Assembly (NCBI GenBank): GCA_027489355.1
Contig: JAIXZY010000079.1
Coordinates: 82,936-146,935 of the forward strand
From: Paracoccaceae bacterium
GTDB taxonomy: Bacteria > Pseudomonadota > Alphaproteobacteria > Rhodobacterales > Rhodobacteraceae
Direction: 5' to 3'
DNA: 64,000 nt
Numbering within the stretch: position 1 is the stretch's first letter; the number at the start of each line of letters is the position of its first letter. The notes below the pieces were generated by a model. It saw only the letters and a list, made by a program, of their open reading frames with translations. It ran no database searches and was not told where the DNA came from. Position numbers and translations under genes: made by a program. Below, piece by piece: positions 50,584 to 59,995 of the stretch.

Positions 50584-53217
50584 TCAGGCCGACGAGACCT
50601 CCACCGCGGCCCGCTCCCCGCCCAGGGCGGCAAAGGCCCGCTGCCGGCAGGTGAAGACAAGGATCTGCTGGTCCTTGGCCGTCCGGTGCAATGCATCGAA
50701 CATCGCCTCGATCCGGTCATCGTCCGAATGGACCAGGGCATCGTCAAGGATCACCGGGACCGGGCGACCCGCCGCGGCGAACAGCCGGGCGAAGGCAAGG
50801 CGGGTCAGGATCGCCAGCTGCTCGCGCGTGCCGCCGGACAGGATCTCCAGCGTCTCTTCCTGGCCGTTGCGAGTCAGGGTCGTCGGCAACAGGGTGGCAT
50901 CGTCGATCATCAACTGCGCGCCGGGGTGCAGGACGGACAGCAGCGGCTGCAACTCGCGAAGGACGGGCGCGAAATAGGCGTCGCGGGCCTGGGTGCGGGC
51001 CTCCTCCAGCGCCTGCCGCAGACGTGTCAGGGACCGGACCTCGGCCTCATAGCGCGCCGCCCGCGCTTCGGCCTCGGACCGCTCCTCCACCAGGGTGGAC
51101 AGCTGCTCCTCCAGACCCTCGTCGGCCAGGGCCGCGATGGTGGCGTTCAGACCGGCAAGTTCCTCGCGCGCCTTCGCCGTCTCTCGCCCCGCCTGATCAA
51201 GAACGCTTTTCGCGCGGGCAAGGCGGGCTTCGGTGGTGGCCAGATCAGGGGCCGAAGCCTGCAGGGCGGCCAGCGCCGCCTGCGCGTCGGAGCGCGCGGC
51301 ACCAAGGGACAGCGACGCATCCTTCAGCGCAACCATGCGGTCGTCCAGCGTTGCCGCATCCCCGGCCTCCACGCGGGCGGCCGCAAGCTGACGCTCGGCC
51401 GAGGTGCGGTTGGCCTCGGACACGGCACGCGTCTGATTGGCCTCGACCAGCAGGTCATGCGCCACGCGCAGGGCGGCGCTTGCTCCGGCCTCCCGGGTTT
51501 CGGCGTCTGCCAGTGCCGTGGACAGAGCTGCGGGATCCTCTGCTTCGCCTTCAGCTGCCGACCCGTCTGCCTGGGCCCGGGCCAATGCAGACCGCAAGGC
51601 GTCAATGCCATCCGGCGCAATCGCCGCCAGAAGCGCCGTCGCCTGCGCAATTCCAGCCTCGAAGCTGCGCGCCTCGGCCAGGGCGCCGCGGGCCTGGGCC
51701 AGGTTTTCCGCGCCGCAGCCCGCCAACGCGGTCTCCACCCGCTTCCGTGCGGCCAGGATCGCGGCAGATGCATCGGACATCCGGGCACTGCCGGGATCGA
51801 TCCGCAGACGACCGAAACCGGGCAGGGTCACCTCGGCAACGGCCAGCACCGGCTGCGGACCACCGGGTAACGGGCGGCCCGCCAGCAGCGCCTGCGCCCC
51901 GGCCTCGGGCAGGGCCTCGATGGTGACGGCCTGGGCCTCGGCCCTTGCCTGGGCCAGATCCAGTTCCGCCTGCGCCTTTTCGGCAGCTGCAACCCGCTCG
52001 GGCGAGGACAGGATGCGCCCGCGGCCCGCCCGGGCGCGGTCGAGATCGTCCTGCACCTGAAGCGCCTGCTCCAGCCGCCGCTGCAAATCCTCGGCCTGGG
52101 CCTTGGCCATCCGTGCGGCGCTGGCCCGGTTGGCCCGGTCCAGCCGCAGCCGCAGGTCGCGCGCCTGCCCGGCGGCATCCGCCTGGGCCTGGGTGGCTGC
52201 CTGTTCCTGTCGCGACAGGTCTTCGCTTCTCGCCCGCGCCCCCACGGCGGTTTCCTCGGCCAGGCGCAAGGCCGCCTCGGCCTCGGCCAGCCGGTTCCGC
52301 AGCGCCTGAAGCCGGCCAAGCTCACCCTCAGCCTGTTCGGCATCCAGCCGGGCCAGACGCAAAGCCGTCTCGGCCTGGGCGATCTGCCCCTGATGCGCCA
52401 GCGCCGCCGCGTGCGCCGCCTCGGCCTCGGCCAGAGACCGGCCCCTCTCGGCCATCGCCTCGTGGTCGGTCAGCCGAGCCAGCGCGCGCTGCACGTCGGT
52501 CCGGCGCGCCAGATAGCCGGTCAGCCGCTGCAAGCGGGGCCGCAAATCTGCCTCCTGCGCGGCCAGCGCCTCGGCCCGGTCCAGCGCCCGCTTCCATTCG
52601 CCATTGGCCTTGGGACGGCCCCTGTCGGTCACCAGCTCTGCCAGCGCGGCGCCGACCCGATCCAGCACGAGGTCCATCCGGCGGCCGCCCGTCATCATGT
52701 CGATCTCGCCCGCAACCGAGGACAAGAGATCCCGCCTTGCGGCAAGCCCGCGCTCACGCTCGCGCTTGTCATCCGTGCTGGCGCCATCGGGCTCCACCCC
52801 CATCAGCCCCTGACGCACCCACAGAAGACCCGAGGGGCCATTCAGCCCCGCGCCCAGCATCCGGTCGATCCAGGCCTCCGCCTCGTCCGCCTGCGCAACA
52901 AGCCGACCCGAAGCGTCCAGGACCTGCGCCTGCGGCCGTTGCAACCAGCGTTTGGCAATGCGGAAGCGACCTCCCGGCAGGTCAACCTCGACGGCTACTT
53001 CCGGAGCCCCGCCCGCATGGGGCTGAAGGGCCTTGATCCCGGCGTTACGGCTGCCGTGGCGTTCGAAGAACACCGCATGCAGCGCGTCGAAGAACGTGGA
53101 CTTGCCGAACTCGTTCGGCTCGCACAGCACGGTGATGCCGTCGGCAATGCCGGAGAGCCTCGCGCTTTTCCCGGCGAAGCGGCGGACATTGGTCAGCTCG
53201 ATCGTGCGAAGCTTCAT
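50584..53217 (-). CDS. SbcC/YhaN-like AAA ATPase with long coiled coil
   Basis: N-terminal FGKSTFFDALHAVFF Walker A, coiled coils, C-terminal LSGGTREQLAILTRLAFARLF...PVILDDALVHSDDDR. Confidence 0.9.
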   Translation of the reverse strand: MKLRTIELTNVRRFAGKSARLSGIADGITVLCEPNEFGKSTFFDALHAVFFERHGSRNAGIKALQPHAGGAPEVAVEVDLPGGRFRIAKRWLQRPQAQVLDASGRLVAQADEAEAWIDRMLGAGLNGPSGLLWVRQGLMGVEPDGASTDDKRERERGLAARRDLLSSVAGEIDMMTGGRRMDLVLDRVGAALAELVTDRGRPKANGEWKRALDRAEALAAQEADLRPRLQRLTGYLARRTDVQRALARLTDHEAMAERGRSLAEAEAAHAAALAHQGQIAQAETALRLARLDAEQAEGELGRLQALRNRLAEAEAALRLAEETAVGARARSEDLSRQEQAATQAQADAAGQARDLRLRLDRANRASAARMAKAQAEDLQRRLEQALQVQDDLDRARAGRGRILSSPERVAAAEKAQAELDLAQARAEAQAVTIEALPEAGAQALLAGRPLPGGPQPVLAVAEVTLPGFGRLRIDPGSARMSDASAAILAARKRVETALAGCGAENLAQARGALAEARSFEAGIAQATALLAAIAPDGIDALRSALARAQADGSAAEGEAEDPAALSTALADAETREAGASAALRVAHDLLVEANQTRAVSEANRTSAERQLAAARVEAGDAATLDDRMVALKDASLSLGAARSDAQAALAALQASAPDLATTEARLARAKSVLDQAGRETAKAREELAGLNATIAALADEGLEEQLSTLVEERSEAEARAARYEAEVRSLTRLRQALEEARTQARDAYFAPVLRELQPLLSVLHPGAQLMIDDATLLPTTLTRNGQEETLEILSGGTREQLAILTRLAFARLFAAAGRPVPVILDDALVHSDDDRIEAMFDALHRTAKDQQILVFTCRQRAFAALGGERAAVEVSSA

Positions 53218-54332
53218 GCCCGGACCTCTTGCGTCAGCGTGTAAAGCCGCGCCAGCGCCGCCGCCGCCGTGTCCCGTTCGGCCTGCGAGAGGCTTCCATC
53301 GCCGACCTCGGCCAGAAGCGTCTCGGCCGCCTGTCGCAACGCCCCGGCGCGGTCGATCTGGTTTAGATCCTCGGGCATGGCGACGACCGCAAGCCGTGTC
53401 AGATCCGGCGAGAACCAGCCGAAGTCCGGCGCGCGGTGGTCAAGATCGGCCTCCAGCGCGGCGCGGTCGGCCAGCGGCAGGCGGCCCGTCACGGTCAGGC
53501 GAACCAGATGGTCGCGCGCCCCGGTCTGCGGCAGGGCCGCGGCGATGCGGGCAAGGGCGTCCTCGCCCGGCAGAAGCTCGATCTCCGGCCGCATCCAGCG
53601 GAACCCCGCAACCGGCACGGATGTAACCTTGGGCGCGCGGCCGTCCAAAGCGACCAGCAGGGCCGCGCCCGGCGCGTCATGCTTGAACCCGTCCGGCTCG
53701 GGCGTGCCGGAATACCAGGTGGCCGGACCGACCTGCAACTGACCGTGCCAGTCTCCCAACGCCAGGTAGTCCAGGCCGGACCGCGTGGCCCGGTCGGGCG
53801 GGATGATTCCGGTCGCCCCTTCTTCGCCCGAGAAATCGGTGATGGCCCCATGTCCAAGCCCAATCCGGCGCGCACCTTCGGGCGTTGGGGCGGACATCGC
53901 CTCGGACAGGTCGCGCCCCGGTCTGCGCTGCGTGCAGGGGGCGGGCAGAAGATGCACGCCAGGCGCCAGGTCTGCCGGCACGTCCGACAGAAGCGCGCGC
54001 AGGTTTGCCGGGCCATCCGTCAGGATCCGCCCCCAAAGCTCGGTCGCCGCGAGGCTGTCGTGGTTGCCGGGCAACATCACCCAGGTCAGGTCGGATGCCT
54101 CGCGCATTGCCGCCAGCGCCTGGCGCAGCGTGTCGGGGGCCGGGGTCTCGGCGTCGAACGTGTCACCGGCCAGCAGGATCGTCGTCGCCCCGCCCGACCG
54201 CGCCGCCGCCGCCAGACGGCCGATCGCCCCATGCCGGGCCTCGCGCAGACGGTGGCGGATGCCTTCGGGAAAATTGCCGAAAGCCCGGCCGAGGTGAAGG
54301 TCCGAGGAATGAAGGAACCGGAATGATGTCAT
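53214..54332 (-). CDS. SbcD/YhaO-like DNA repair metallophosphoesterase
   Basis: FLHSSDLHLGRAFG, LLAGDTFDAETP, MLPGNHDSL motifs; overlaps the ATPase gene by 4 nt. Confidence 0.9.
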   Translation of the reverse strand: MTSFRFLHSSDLHLGRAFGNFPEGIRHRLREARHGAIGRLAAAARSGGATTILLAGDTFDAETPAPDTLRQALAAMREASDLTWVMLPGNHDSLAATELWGRILTDGPANLRALLSDVPADLAPGVHLLPAPCTQRRPGRDLSEAMSAPTPEGARRIGLGHGAITDFSGEEGATGIIPPDRATRSGLDYLALGDWHGQLQVGPATWYSGTPEPDGFKHDAPGAALLVALDGRAPKVTSVPVAGFRWMRPEIELLPGEDALARIAAALPQTGARDHLVRLTVTGRLPLADRAALEADLDHRAPDFGWFSPDLTRLAVVAMPEDLNQIDRAGALRQAAETLLAEVGDGSLSQAERDTAAAALARLYTLTQEVRA

Positions 54333-54829
54333 GCGTCTGAATGCCCTGAAGCAGGATGTTGCGACACTGGTGAATGTGGTTGCCCGTGCCGACCGTGATC
54401 AGACAATCCGACAGGCCGGGTCGTTCTTCCAGAGCAGATATTCCGTGGGGCGCATTTCGGCGGCCGACAGGAAGGTTCGCACGGAAAAGATCGGGATCTG
54501 CGGCACGGCTTCGGCTGCCGGGCCCCCGTTCGGCCCCAGTCTCATCGCGTCATGGCCGCCCGCCCAGACGCCGGCAACCGAGGTCGGGCCGCTGTGGTCG
54601 CGCGCGGCTCCATCGCAACTCTTTGTGCCACTGGAATGAACCCGGTCGCCTTGCCGCTTCAACGAAGGGAATCACACCTCGTACCGACGCACGAAGCCGG
54701 GTGACTGGAGCGACTGGAGGAGGGGAAACCTAGATCGTCAAGGCTTGGTGGTCCGGTCTCGACCACCGGAGAACTGTTGCGAAGCCACCGCGGGGCCGAT
54801 CACGACACGCTTTTCGGGATTTTTTTGAT

Positions 54830-54853
54830 TGGTCGGAGCGAGAGGATTCGAAC
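54830..54853 (-). other. Candidate attachment site: 24-nt tRNA 3'-end fragment (tRNA-Pro-like)
   Basis: Minus strand GTTCGAATCCTCTCGCTCCGACCA = T-loop, acceptor 3' strand and CCA. The sequence 5' of it does not fold as a tRNA. Confidence 0.75.
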
Positions 54854-54967
54854 TTCTTAGGAAGGCTTGAATCCGTTGTTTTATTGATCTTTTCGCGGAC
54901 TATCTTGCGGAATCGGGCGATTTTACCATACAAACTGCCATACATTTACCATACAAGGCCGCTCGTA

Positions 54968-56587
54968 ATGCCCCCGCGCCGCACCAAGAATCCCGACCTG
55001 ATAGACCATGTAATGAAGACGCCCGGCGGGGCGTACAAGTATGCCCGCCGGGTCCCGAAGGCCATGCAAGGCCTCATCGGAAGGACGGTGTGGGATTTCT
55101 CGCTGGGCAGTGAGATCAACGCCGCCATAGCGCGGGCGCAGGCCTACACTGCCGAACACGACGCGCTGATAGCGACTCTCTCCACGCCTGATGGACGCGA
55201 AAAGCTCGCGCGGCGTCAGGAGCAAAGCGTGGGAGCGGCGACCCTCACCCTTCCCCTGACCCTTGCCCGCGAGGCAAGCAAGCCTGACGCCAGCGAACTC
55301 CTTAAGCTGGCGGCTGACGCCGCCGCGTCGCAAATCGCCCCCGGCCTGCAGCTCGACGTGTCCGCGTCAGTGTGGAGAAGGACTGAGGAGGCCATGCAGC
55401 AAGCCCGCACTCTGCCTGCCAAGGCCGAACGGGACAAGCTTGCGCTATTCGCTGCGTATGCCTTCGGTGATCGGTCCTACCTTGAAGCGCAGGCGGTTGA
55501 TGACCCATTCGGCAATATGCTGGTTGAAACGCTGCAACCGACCCGGCCTGTAGACAAGACCGGGGCTATGTTCTGGGATGCATACAAGGCAGCGCTGGAC
55601 GCAAGGCTTGCCGAACTCATGCCGGAAACCCGGGTCGATAGCTCTCTCTGTATACTAAACTTGATGGAAGTATACGCGGCGACCAAGCGACCGCAGACCC
55701 GCCGGGCGTACATCGACAAGGTACGCCGCTTGACCGATGCGCAGGGCAACCACCCACCGACCTACTACACGAAGGACCGCCTTCAAGAGCACCGCGATAT
55801 GCTCGTGAAGGAAGGTGTTGGAGCGCCAACAATTGCAAAGCACTTCGAAACGCTCAAGACGCTTTGGCGATGGGCCGTCCGCGAGAAGAGTGCCTTGGCT
55901 GGCCTGTCCTTCCCCGACATCGTTATGCCGGACATTACGACCACGGTAGAGGATACCCGGTGGCAGGCGTTCGATGATGATCAGATCAAGCAGGTGTGGC
56001 GCTTGCTGAATGACGCTTGGGGGCCCGAAGGGGACAGTAAGCTGTCGCCCTCGCGCCGGGCTGCGTTCCTGATGGGCTTCCGAGTGCTATTGCACACAGG
56101 AATGCGCCCTGTGGAACTGTTCTTCCTGAACGCTGATAGCGCGAAGAACGGCGAGCTCCACATCAAGTATACCAAGACCGCCACTGCCCGGCGCATTCCG
56201 CTCGCGAAAGCTTTGTCTGACCTTCCAGGCTTCCTAGCGGCTGGCGGTTTCGCCGCCGAACTGGAAGCCGGGAAAACCGCCATTCGGCAAGGAAAGGTCT
56301 ATGGACAGGCAACCAAGCCGGACTCCCTCGCTCGCGCCTTTACGTCCGCCTTTTCCAGCGTGATCCGGGCGGGTGGCCTGACGAATGATCGTCACGTGCT
56401 TTATAGCACGAAGGACTCGTTGGTGGACCGGCTGCAGCGCCAAGGCGCGACAGATGATGTGATCCGGGGAATCATTGGACATGTGGGCGGGCAGGGTAAA
56501 CTGCGCCACTACAAGACACCGCTGGGGCAGTCGCAGCACGGCATGGCGCAGATGCGGAAGGCACTGGACGCCATCGCGTACTGGTAA
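54968..56587 (+). CDS. Tyrosine-type site-specific integrase
   Basis: Catalytic pattern LLHTGMRPVELFFL ... HVLYSTKDSLVDRLQRQGATDDVIRGIIGHVGG ... LRHYKTPLG. Confidence 0.9.
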   Translation: MPPRRTKNPDLIDHVMKTPGGAYKYARRVPKAMQGLIGRTVWDFSLGSEINAAIARAQAYTAEHDALIATLSTPDGREKLARRQEQSVGAATLTLPLTLAREASKPDASELLKLAADAAASQIAPGLQLDVSASVWRRTEEAMQQARTLPAKAERDKLALFAAYAFGDRSYLEAQAVDDPFGNMLVETLQPTRPVDKTGAMFWDAYKAALDARLAELMPETRVDSSLCILNLMEVYAATKRPQTRRAYIDKVRRLTDAQGNHPPTYYTKDRLQEHRDMLVKEGVGAPTIAKHFETLKTLWRWAVREKSALAGLSFPDIVMPDITTTVEDTRWQAFDDDQIKQVWRLLNDAWGPEGDSKLSPSRRAAFLMGFRVLLHTGMRPVELFFLNADSAKNGELHIKYTKTATARRIPLAKALSDLPGFLAAGGFAAELEAGKTAIRQGKVYGQATKPDSLARAFTSAFSSVIRAGGLTNDRHVLYSTKDSLVDRLQRQGATDDVIRGIIGHVGGQGKLRHYKTPLGQSQHGMAQMRKALDAIAYW

Positions 56588-56605
56588 GGCCCGCGTGAGC
56601 GGGCC
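56588..56605. terminator. Hairpin GGCCCGC-GTGA-GCGGGCC directly after the integrase stop
   Basis: Perfect 7-bp arms; begins at the base after the TAA. Confidence 0.6.
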
Positions 56606-56729
56606 ACCGTCGAGCCTCTTTGTCAGCATGAATCTGCCCTATTGGACTGCCGTAGGTCCGGAGAATTTTTTACTGGAAACCACACCTTTCGCCGCGCAAT
56701 ACTTTGAGCGGCGGCATCATGAGGGCGTC

Positions 56730-57026
56730 ATGAAACAGTGCCCAACATGTCATGGAAGCGGGACGGTAGAAAGAACCGGGACTGACGGAATGCAAGTGCC
56801 CTCCCCCTGCCCGGTTTGCACCGGTTACGGACTGCTCAAGGATGGCACGCGCATCACCATTTCCGGACATGATCACAACACCGTAAAAGACGTGCTCACG
56901 TCCATCCTTGAGAAGGGCTCGCGGTCTCGGAAGTATGCACTTCTGACTGCAGCAGGAGCCATTGGTGTTGCTGCGGTCGGGGCTCTAGCGAATATCAGTC
57001 AGGTACTAACCTACTTAGGTCTTTGA
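56730..57026 (+). CDS. Small protein with a DnaJ-like CXXCXGXG zinc motif pair and C-terminal TM
   Basis: MKQCPTCHGSGTVERTGTDGMQVPSPCPVCTGYGLLKDG...LLTAAGAIGVAAVGALANI. Alternative start at 56628. Confidence 0.65.
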   Translation: MKQCPTCHGSGTVERTGTDGMQVPSPCPVCTGYGLLKDGTRITISGHDHNTVKDVLTSILEKGSRSRKYALLTAAGAIGVAAVGALANISQVLTYLGL

Positions 57027-57046
57027 TCGAGTCCGCGTCAGCGGGC

Positions 57047-57283
57047 CTATTCGTCTCTGCGCCCAGCTACCGACAGTGAGATTTCAGCAAGAATGCCCAA
57101 GCCGATACCAATCAATACCCCATAAATCCCTGAATTTATCAGTCGGCCCGGGCTCAGACCGCCCATTATGGTGGGACCGCCGTCCGAGAAACTCAGAACT
57201 ATTCCAATCAGTACGTTTGCCGCGCCCAGCCAAAACGCCAATCGAGCCACACCAAGCCCAACCTTCGTGAAGAACATTCTCAA
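57047..57283 (-). CDS. Small membrane protein, unknown function
   Basis: 78-aa ORF with two hydrophobic segments (LGAANVLIGIVLSF, GIYGVLIGIGLGILAEISLSV). Confidence 0.5.
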   Translation of the reverse strand: MRMFFTKVGLGVARLAFWLGAANVLIGIVLSFSDGGPTIMGGLSPGRLINSGIYGVLIGIGLGILAEISLSVAGRRDE

Positions 57284-57461
57284 TCCTCAAGTCAACGTGT
57301 GAGCCTGCAGCCAACCGGTTCCACCCGGCAAAGTCTAGACCTTCCTAGGTGCGTCGGTTCGAACCGACCCGCATTCGCGTGAGCCGAATCGCGCGCAGCA
57401 TTGACTTCACCCGAGATTTGTGTCAGTCTGTCAATATGAAAAGTGCAGTATGTGGTAAAAA

Positions 57462-57998
57462 GTGATCTCAGTAACAAAGGCCGACCTCATGACGGCAACC
57501 GGCCTCCGGGACCGCGCGGCAACCGACCTGCTACAGGGGGTCAAATTCCGACAGGACGGGCGGCGGCGTCGGTACGCCCTTGCCGAGCTTCTGCCCGTCC
57601 TGCCGTCCAGATACGCCTTCGCCGCCGGTCCGCTGGTGGTTGCTGCAAAACCCGACCGAGACGATACATGTGGCTTCGTCGGAGGCGACGAGGCCTTGCC
57701 CGCCGCCAAGCGGTTTGAAGCATGGTTGCAAACCAATGTGGAGGGCTCCGAAGAAAGGCTGCATAAGCTTCGGGTGACCTTCGCAGAAGCGCTATCGCGG
57801 GCGGTTCGTTCAAGCAACCTCAGCGCCGATCACGAGCGTCTACGGCTTATGATCCTTCGGACTGATTTTGCCCTGCCGTTCTTGGTCACGGGCAAAACGA
57901 GTAGCCTGCCGTCCGACTGGCCAGAGGCAGCGCGGCGCTTCGCACTCATCCACGCCGCCCCGGCGTATCTGCATGAGCGGGTGGCGCGGGCAGCATGA
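57462..57998 (+). CDS. Unknown protein with possible N-terminal HTH
   Basis: VTKADLMTATGLRDRAATDLLQGVKFRQDGRRRRYALAELLPVL resembles MerR/Nu1/AlpA-type wHTH; first of a run of overlapping ORFs. Confidence 0.65.
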   Translation: MISVTKADLMTATGLRDRAATDLLQGVKFRQDGRRRRYALAELLPVLPSRYAFAAGPLVVAAKPDRDDTCGFVGGDEALPAAKRFEAWLQTNVEGSEERLHKLRVTFAEALSRAVRSSNLSADHERLRLMILRTDFALPFLVTGKTSSLPSDWPEAARRFALIHAAPAYLHERVARAA

Positions 57999-58300
57999 GC
58001 AACGCTCTCGACGCTCTGCGGACGCGGTTGGTCGATAGTCCGGGGGCATGGATCATGTTTGAAGCCGACGCCTATCTGCCGTTCGACTCCGATGCCCACC
58101 GGGCGGCACAGCTCCGGCTTGCGCGGATGTGGGAAGACGAGTCCGCACTCGCTCATGCGTTGCGGGGCGAAGGGCTTACCGAAAACGAAGCCCGCGCCCT
58201 CTCCGCCAAGGAGCGAGCGGCGGCAATTTTGGAAGACGACGCTCGCCAGAGCTCAACAGATAAAGATGAAGAGGAAGACGACGATTGGACTACCAACTAA
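57995..58300 (+). CDS. Unknown small protein of the integrated element
   Basis: ATGA overlap with the previous ORF; acidic C-terminus DKDEEEDDDWTTN. Confidence 0.6.
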   Translation: MSNALDALRTRLVDSPGAWIMFEADAYLPFDSDAHRAAQLRLARMWEDESALAHALRGEGLTENEARALSAKERAAAILEDDARQSSTDKDEEEDDDWTTN

Positions 58301-58740
58301 CACCGCGCGAGAGGGCGCGGCTAGAAGCGGTTACCGCGAAGTTGATCAGCGACGCAGCCGCAGAAGGCCTGACTGTTACGGCTGAACAGTTGGCAGGGCT
58401 GACCAGCGTGCGAATGGCTGTGCTGACTGATTTGGGGTTGGACGAAGGCGCGATGGAAGAGGTTCGCCGTCTTGTACCTGAGCAGGTCCGGCGAAATGAA
58501 GTTGCCCGGCAGCTACAGGACGCGGAGTCGGCCCTGCACGCGGATATCAGCAAGCTGAACATCTATCAGAAGGCAGCTCTCGGACATGACCTAGAAGCGG
58601 CGCGGAAGGCGACAGAGGCCGCGCGCCCACCGGTCCAGATGATCACCGCCGAAGAGGAGGCCCAGAAGCTTCTGGCCCTACGCCAGATCAGCAACCCCGC
58701 CCAGCGTCTGGCGATTGCTCGAGAATGGGGGCTAGCGTGA
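58285..58740 (+). CDS. Unknown small helical protein of the integrated element
   Basis: Overlaps the previous ORF; TTG start in the track; helical, charged. Confidence 0.55.
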   Translation: MDYQLTPRERARLEAVTAKLISDAAAEGLTVTAEQLAGLTSVRMAVLTDLGLDEGAMEEVRRLVPEQVRRNEVARQLQDAESALHADISKLNIYQKAALGHDLEAARKATEAARPPVQMITAEEEAQKLLALRQISNPAQRLAIAREWGLA

Positions 58741-58973
58741 ACCTGTCCGATTTCGTTAACCGGATCAGACAAGGAGGCGGGCACCCGGAATCTTATGTGA
58801 CGGCCCCGCGTAAGGATGGGGCCCGCACCACGATCTACGGCGGAGTATTGACCGCCGAAGAATGGCAGGAGGTTCTGCGGATGATCCGCCCCACCACCTC
58901 GCAAGGTATCACCCCCGAAATGCGCGCGCGAAACAGGTTGCTTGCCGCAATCGCGCGACGCGAAAACGACTGA
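58737..58973 (+). CDS. Unknown small protein of the integrated element
   Basis: GTG start overlapping the upstream stop (track start 58725 possible). Confidence 0.5.
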   Translation: MNLSDFVNRIRQGGGHPESYVTAPRKDGARTTIYGGVLTAEEWQEVLRMIRPTTSQGITPEMRARNRLLAAIARREND

Positions 58974-59034
58974 ACCCGGCAGCGTGACGGCGGGGCCGTC
59001 CACGCGCCACATTACCCCCCAAGAAAGAAAAGCG

Positions 59035-59406
59035 ATGAAACAGACAGTAGACCCCTGCCTTGCAGGGGCCATGACTCCGCATACAGAGTCGCAGCTTCTA
59101 GAGGCCTATGCTGGCATCCTTGCCGACGCTGTTAACCCCCATAGCCATCCCTCCCCGCCGCGCGTCGTGATCGAAGCGTACGAGCTTAACCGCGTGTTCG
59201 GTGAAAAGCTTGCATATCTGGCGGCGATGCGCCGGGGGTTTGATCTGTCTGCGGACGGGCGCGAATGGTCACGTCTTCGTGGACCGGCGACCGATGAAAC
59301 CGTACGTATCTTCCCCCAAGACTTCGCCACGCAAGCCAACCGCGCCCGGAAGGCTATCGACCCTCTCGACCTGCTAGCGCCGTTCACGCGAGGCCGCGAT
59401 GCGTGA
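59035..59406 (+). CDS. Unknown protein of the integrated element
   Basis: MKQTVDPCLAGAMTPHTESQLLEAYAGILADAVNPHSH..., reading frame with RBS-like AAGAAAGAAA upstream. Confidence 0.55.
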   Translation: MKQTVDPCLAGAMTPHTESQLLEAYAGILADAVNPHSHPSPPRVVIEAYELNRVFGEKLAYLAAMRRGFDLSADGREWSRLRGPATDETVRIFPQDFATQANRARKAIDPLDLLAPFTRGRDA

Positions 59407-59683
59407 CGGGTCAACGATCCTAGAGCCCAACAAACGCACCCGCGAACGGCGCGCCGAACACCGGCGGAAATGGTACGCCGCTCAACGCGTCCGCGAGGGT
59501 TGGTCAGAAGCCGATTTCGAAGAGGAAGCCGAAAGGCTTCAAGCCGAGATTGAGGCCCGCATCGCCGCCGGAGATGTAACGCGGCTTGCCCCCGCGCGCG
59601 TCTGGGTCGGCTTGAACCTACCCGGCGTAGATGGACTGGGCGAAGGCATCCGAGCTGGCCGGGCAGCGCGCCGGGCGGCTTGA
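59399..59683 (+). CDS. Unknown small charged protein of the integrated element
   Basis: Overlaps the upstream ORF by 8 nt; MRDGSTILEPNKRTRERRAEHRRKWYAAQ... Confidence 0.5.
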   Translation: MRDGSTILEPNKRTRERRAEHRRKWYAAQRVREGWSEADFEEEAERLQAEIEARIAAGDVTRLAPARVWVGLNLPGVDGLGEGIRAGRAARRAA

Positions 59684-59825
59684 AGCCGAAAGACGTCGCT
59701 TGGGCTTCAAGCTGAACTGTAGGCTTTTGATTTTATTGAATTTTTTCTGGACTTTTCGTCGCCCGCTTGGTAGAAGGGCGATACGACCCCACAACGGGGT
59801 GAGCAAACATAAAAGGACAGACTCA

Positions 59826-59984
59826 ATGACGGTGCATCACCTGAACGACCCGCGCGAAGTGGAGCTAGTTACCCTGTGCCATGCCATGGCCGAAACCTCG
59901 CTGCGACCCATCAAGGACGTAGAAACGGAGCTTCGGACCATGGCTGAGCGGGTGAAGGCCCTTCTCGCGGGGGCAAAACCCTAA
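59826..59984 (+). CDS. Unknown 52-aa protein of the integrated element
   Basis: MTVHHLNDPREVELVTLCHAMAETSLRPIKDVETELRTMAERVKALLAGAKP; RBS AAAAGGACAG upstream. Confidence 0.5.
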   Translation: MTVHHLNDPREVELVTLCHAMAETSLRPIKDVETELRTMAERVKALLAGAKP

Positions 59985-59995
59985 CGAAAGATCAC

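Noticed and set aside
50584-54332. SbcC/SbcD-like pair as a possible defence system
   Set aside because: Both proteins look like the ordinary YhaN/YhaO-type repair nuclease pair, lie outside the integrated element and lack accompanying defence genes.
54331-54639. 102-aa plus-strand ORF between the SbcD-like gene and the integrase
   Set aside because: No family resemblance or RBS; the region reads as non-coding flank of the insertion.
54747-54767. GGTGGTC-N7-GACCACC inverted repeat near the element edge
   Set aside because: Short, no T-tract and outside the att fragment; could be chance in GC-rich DNA.
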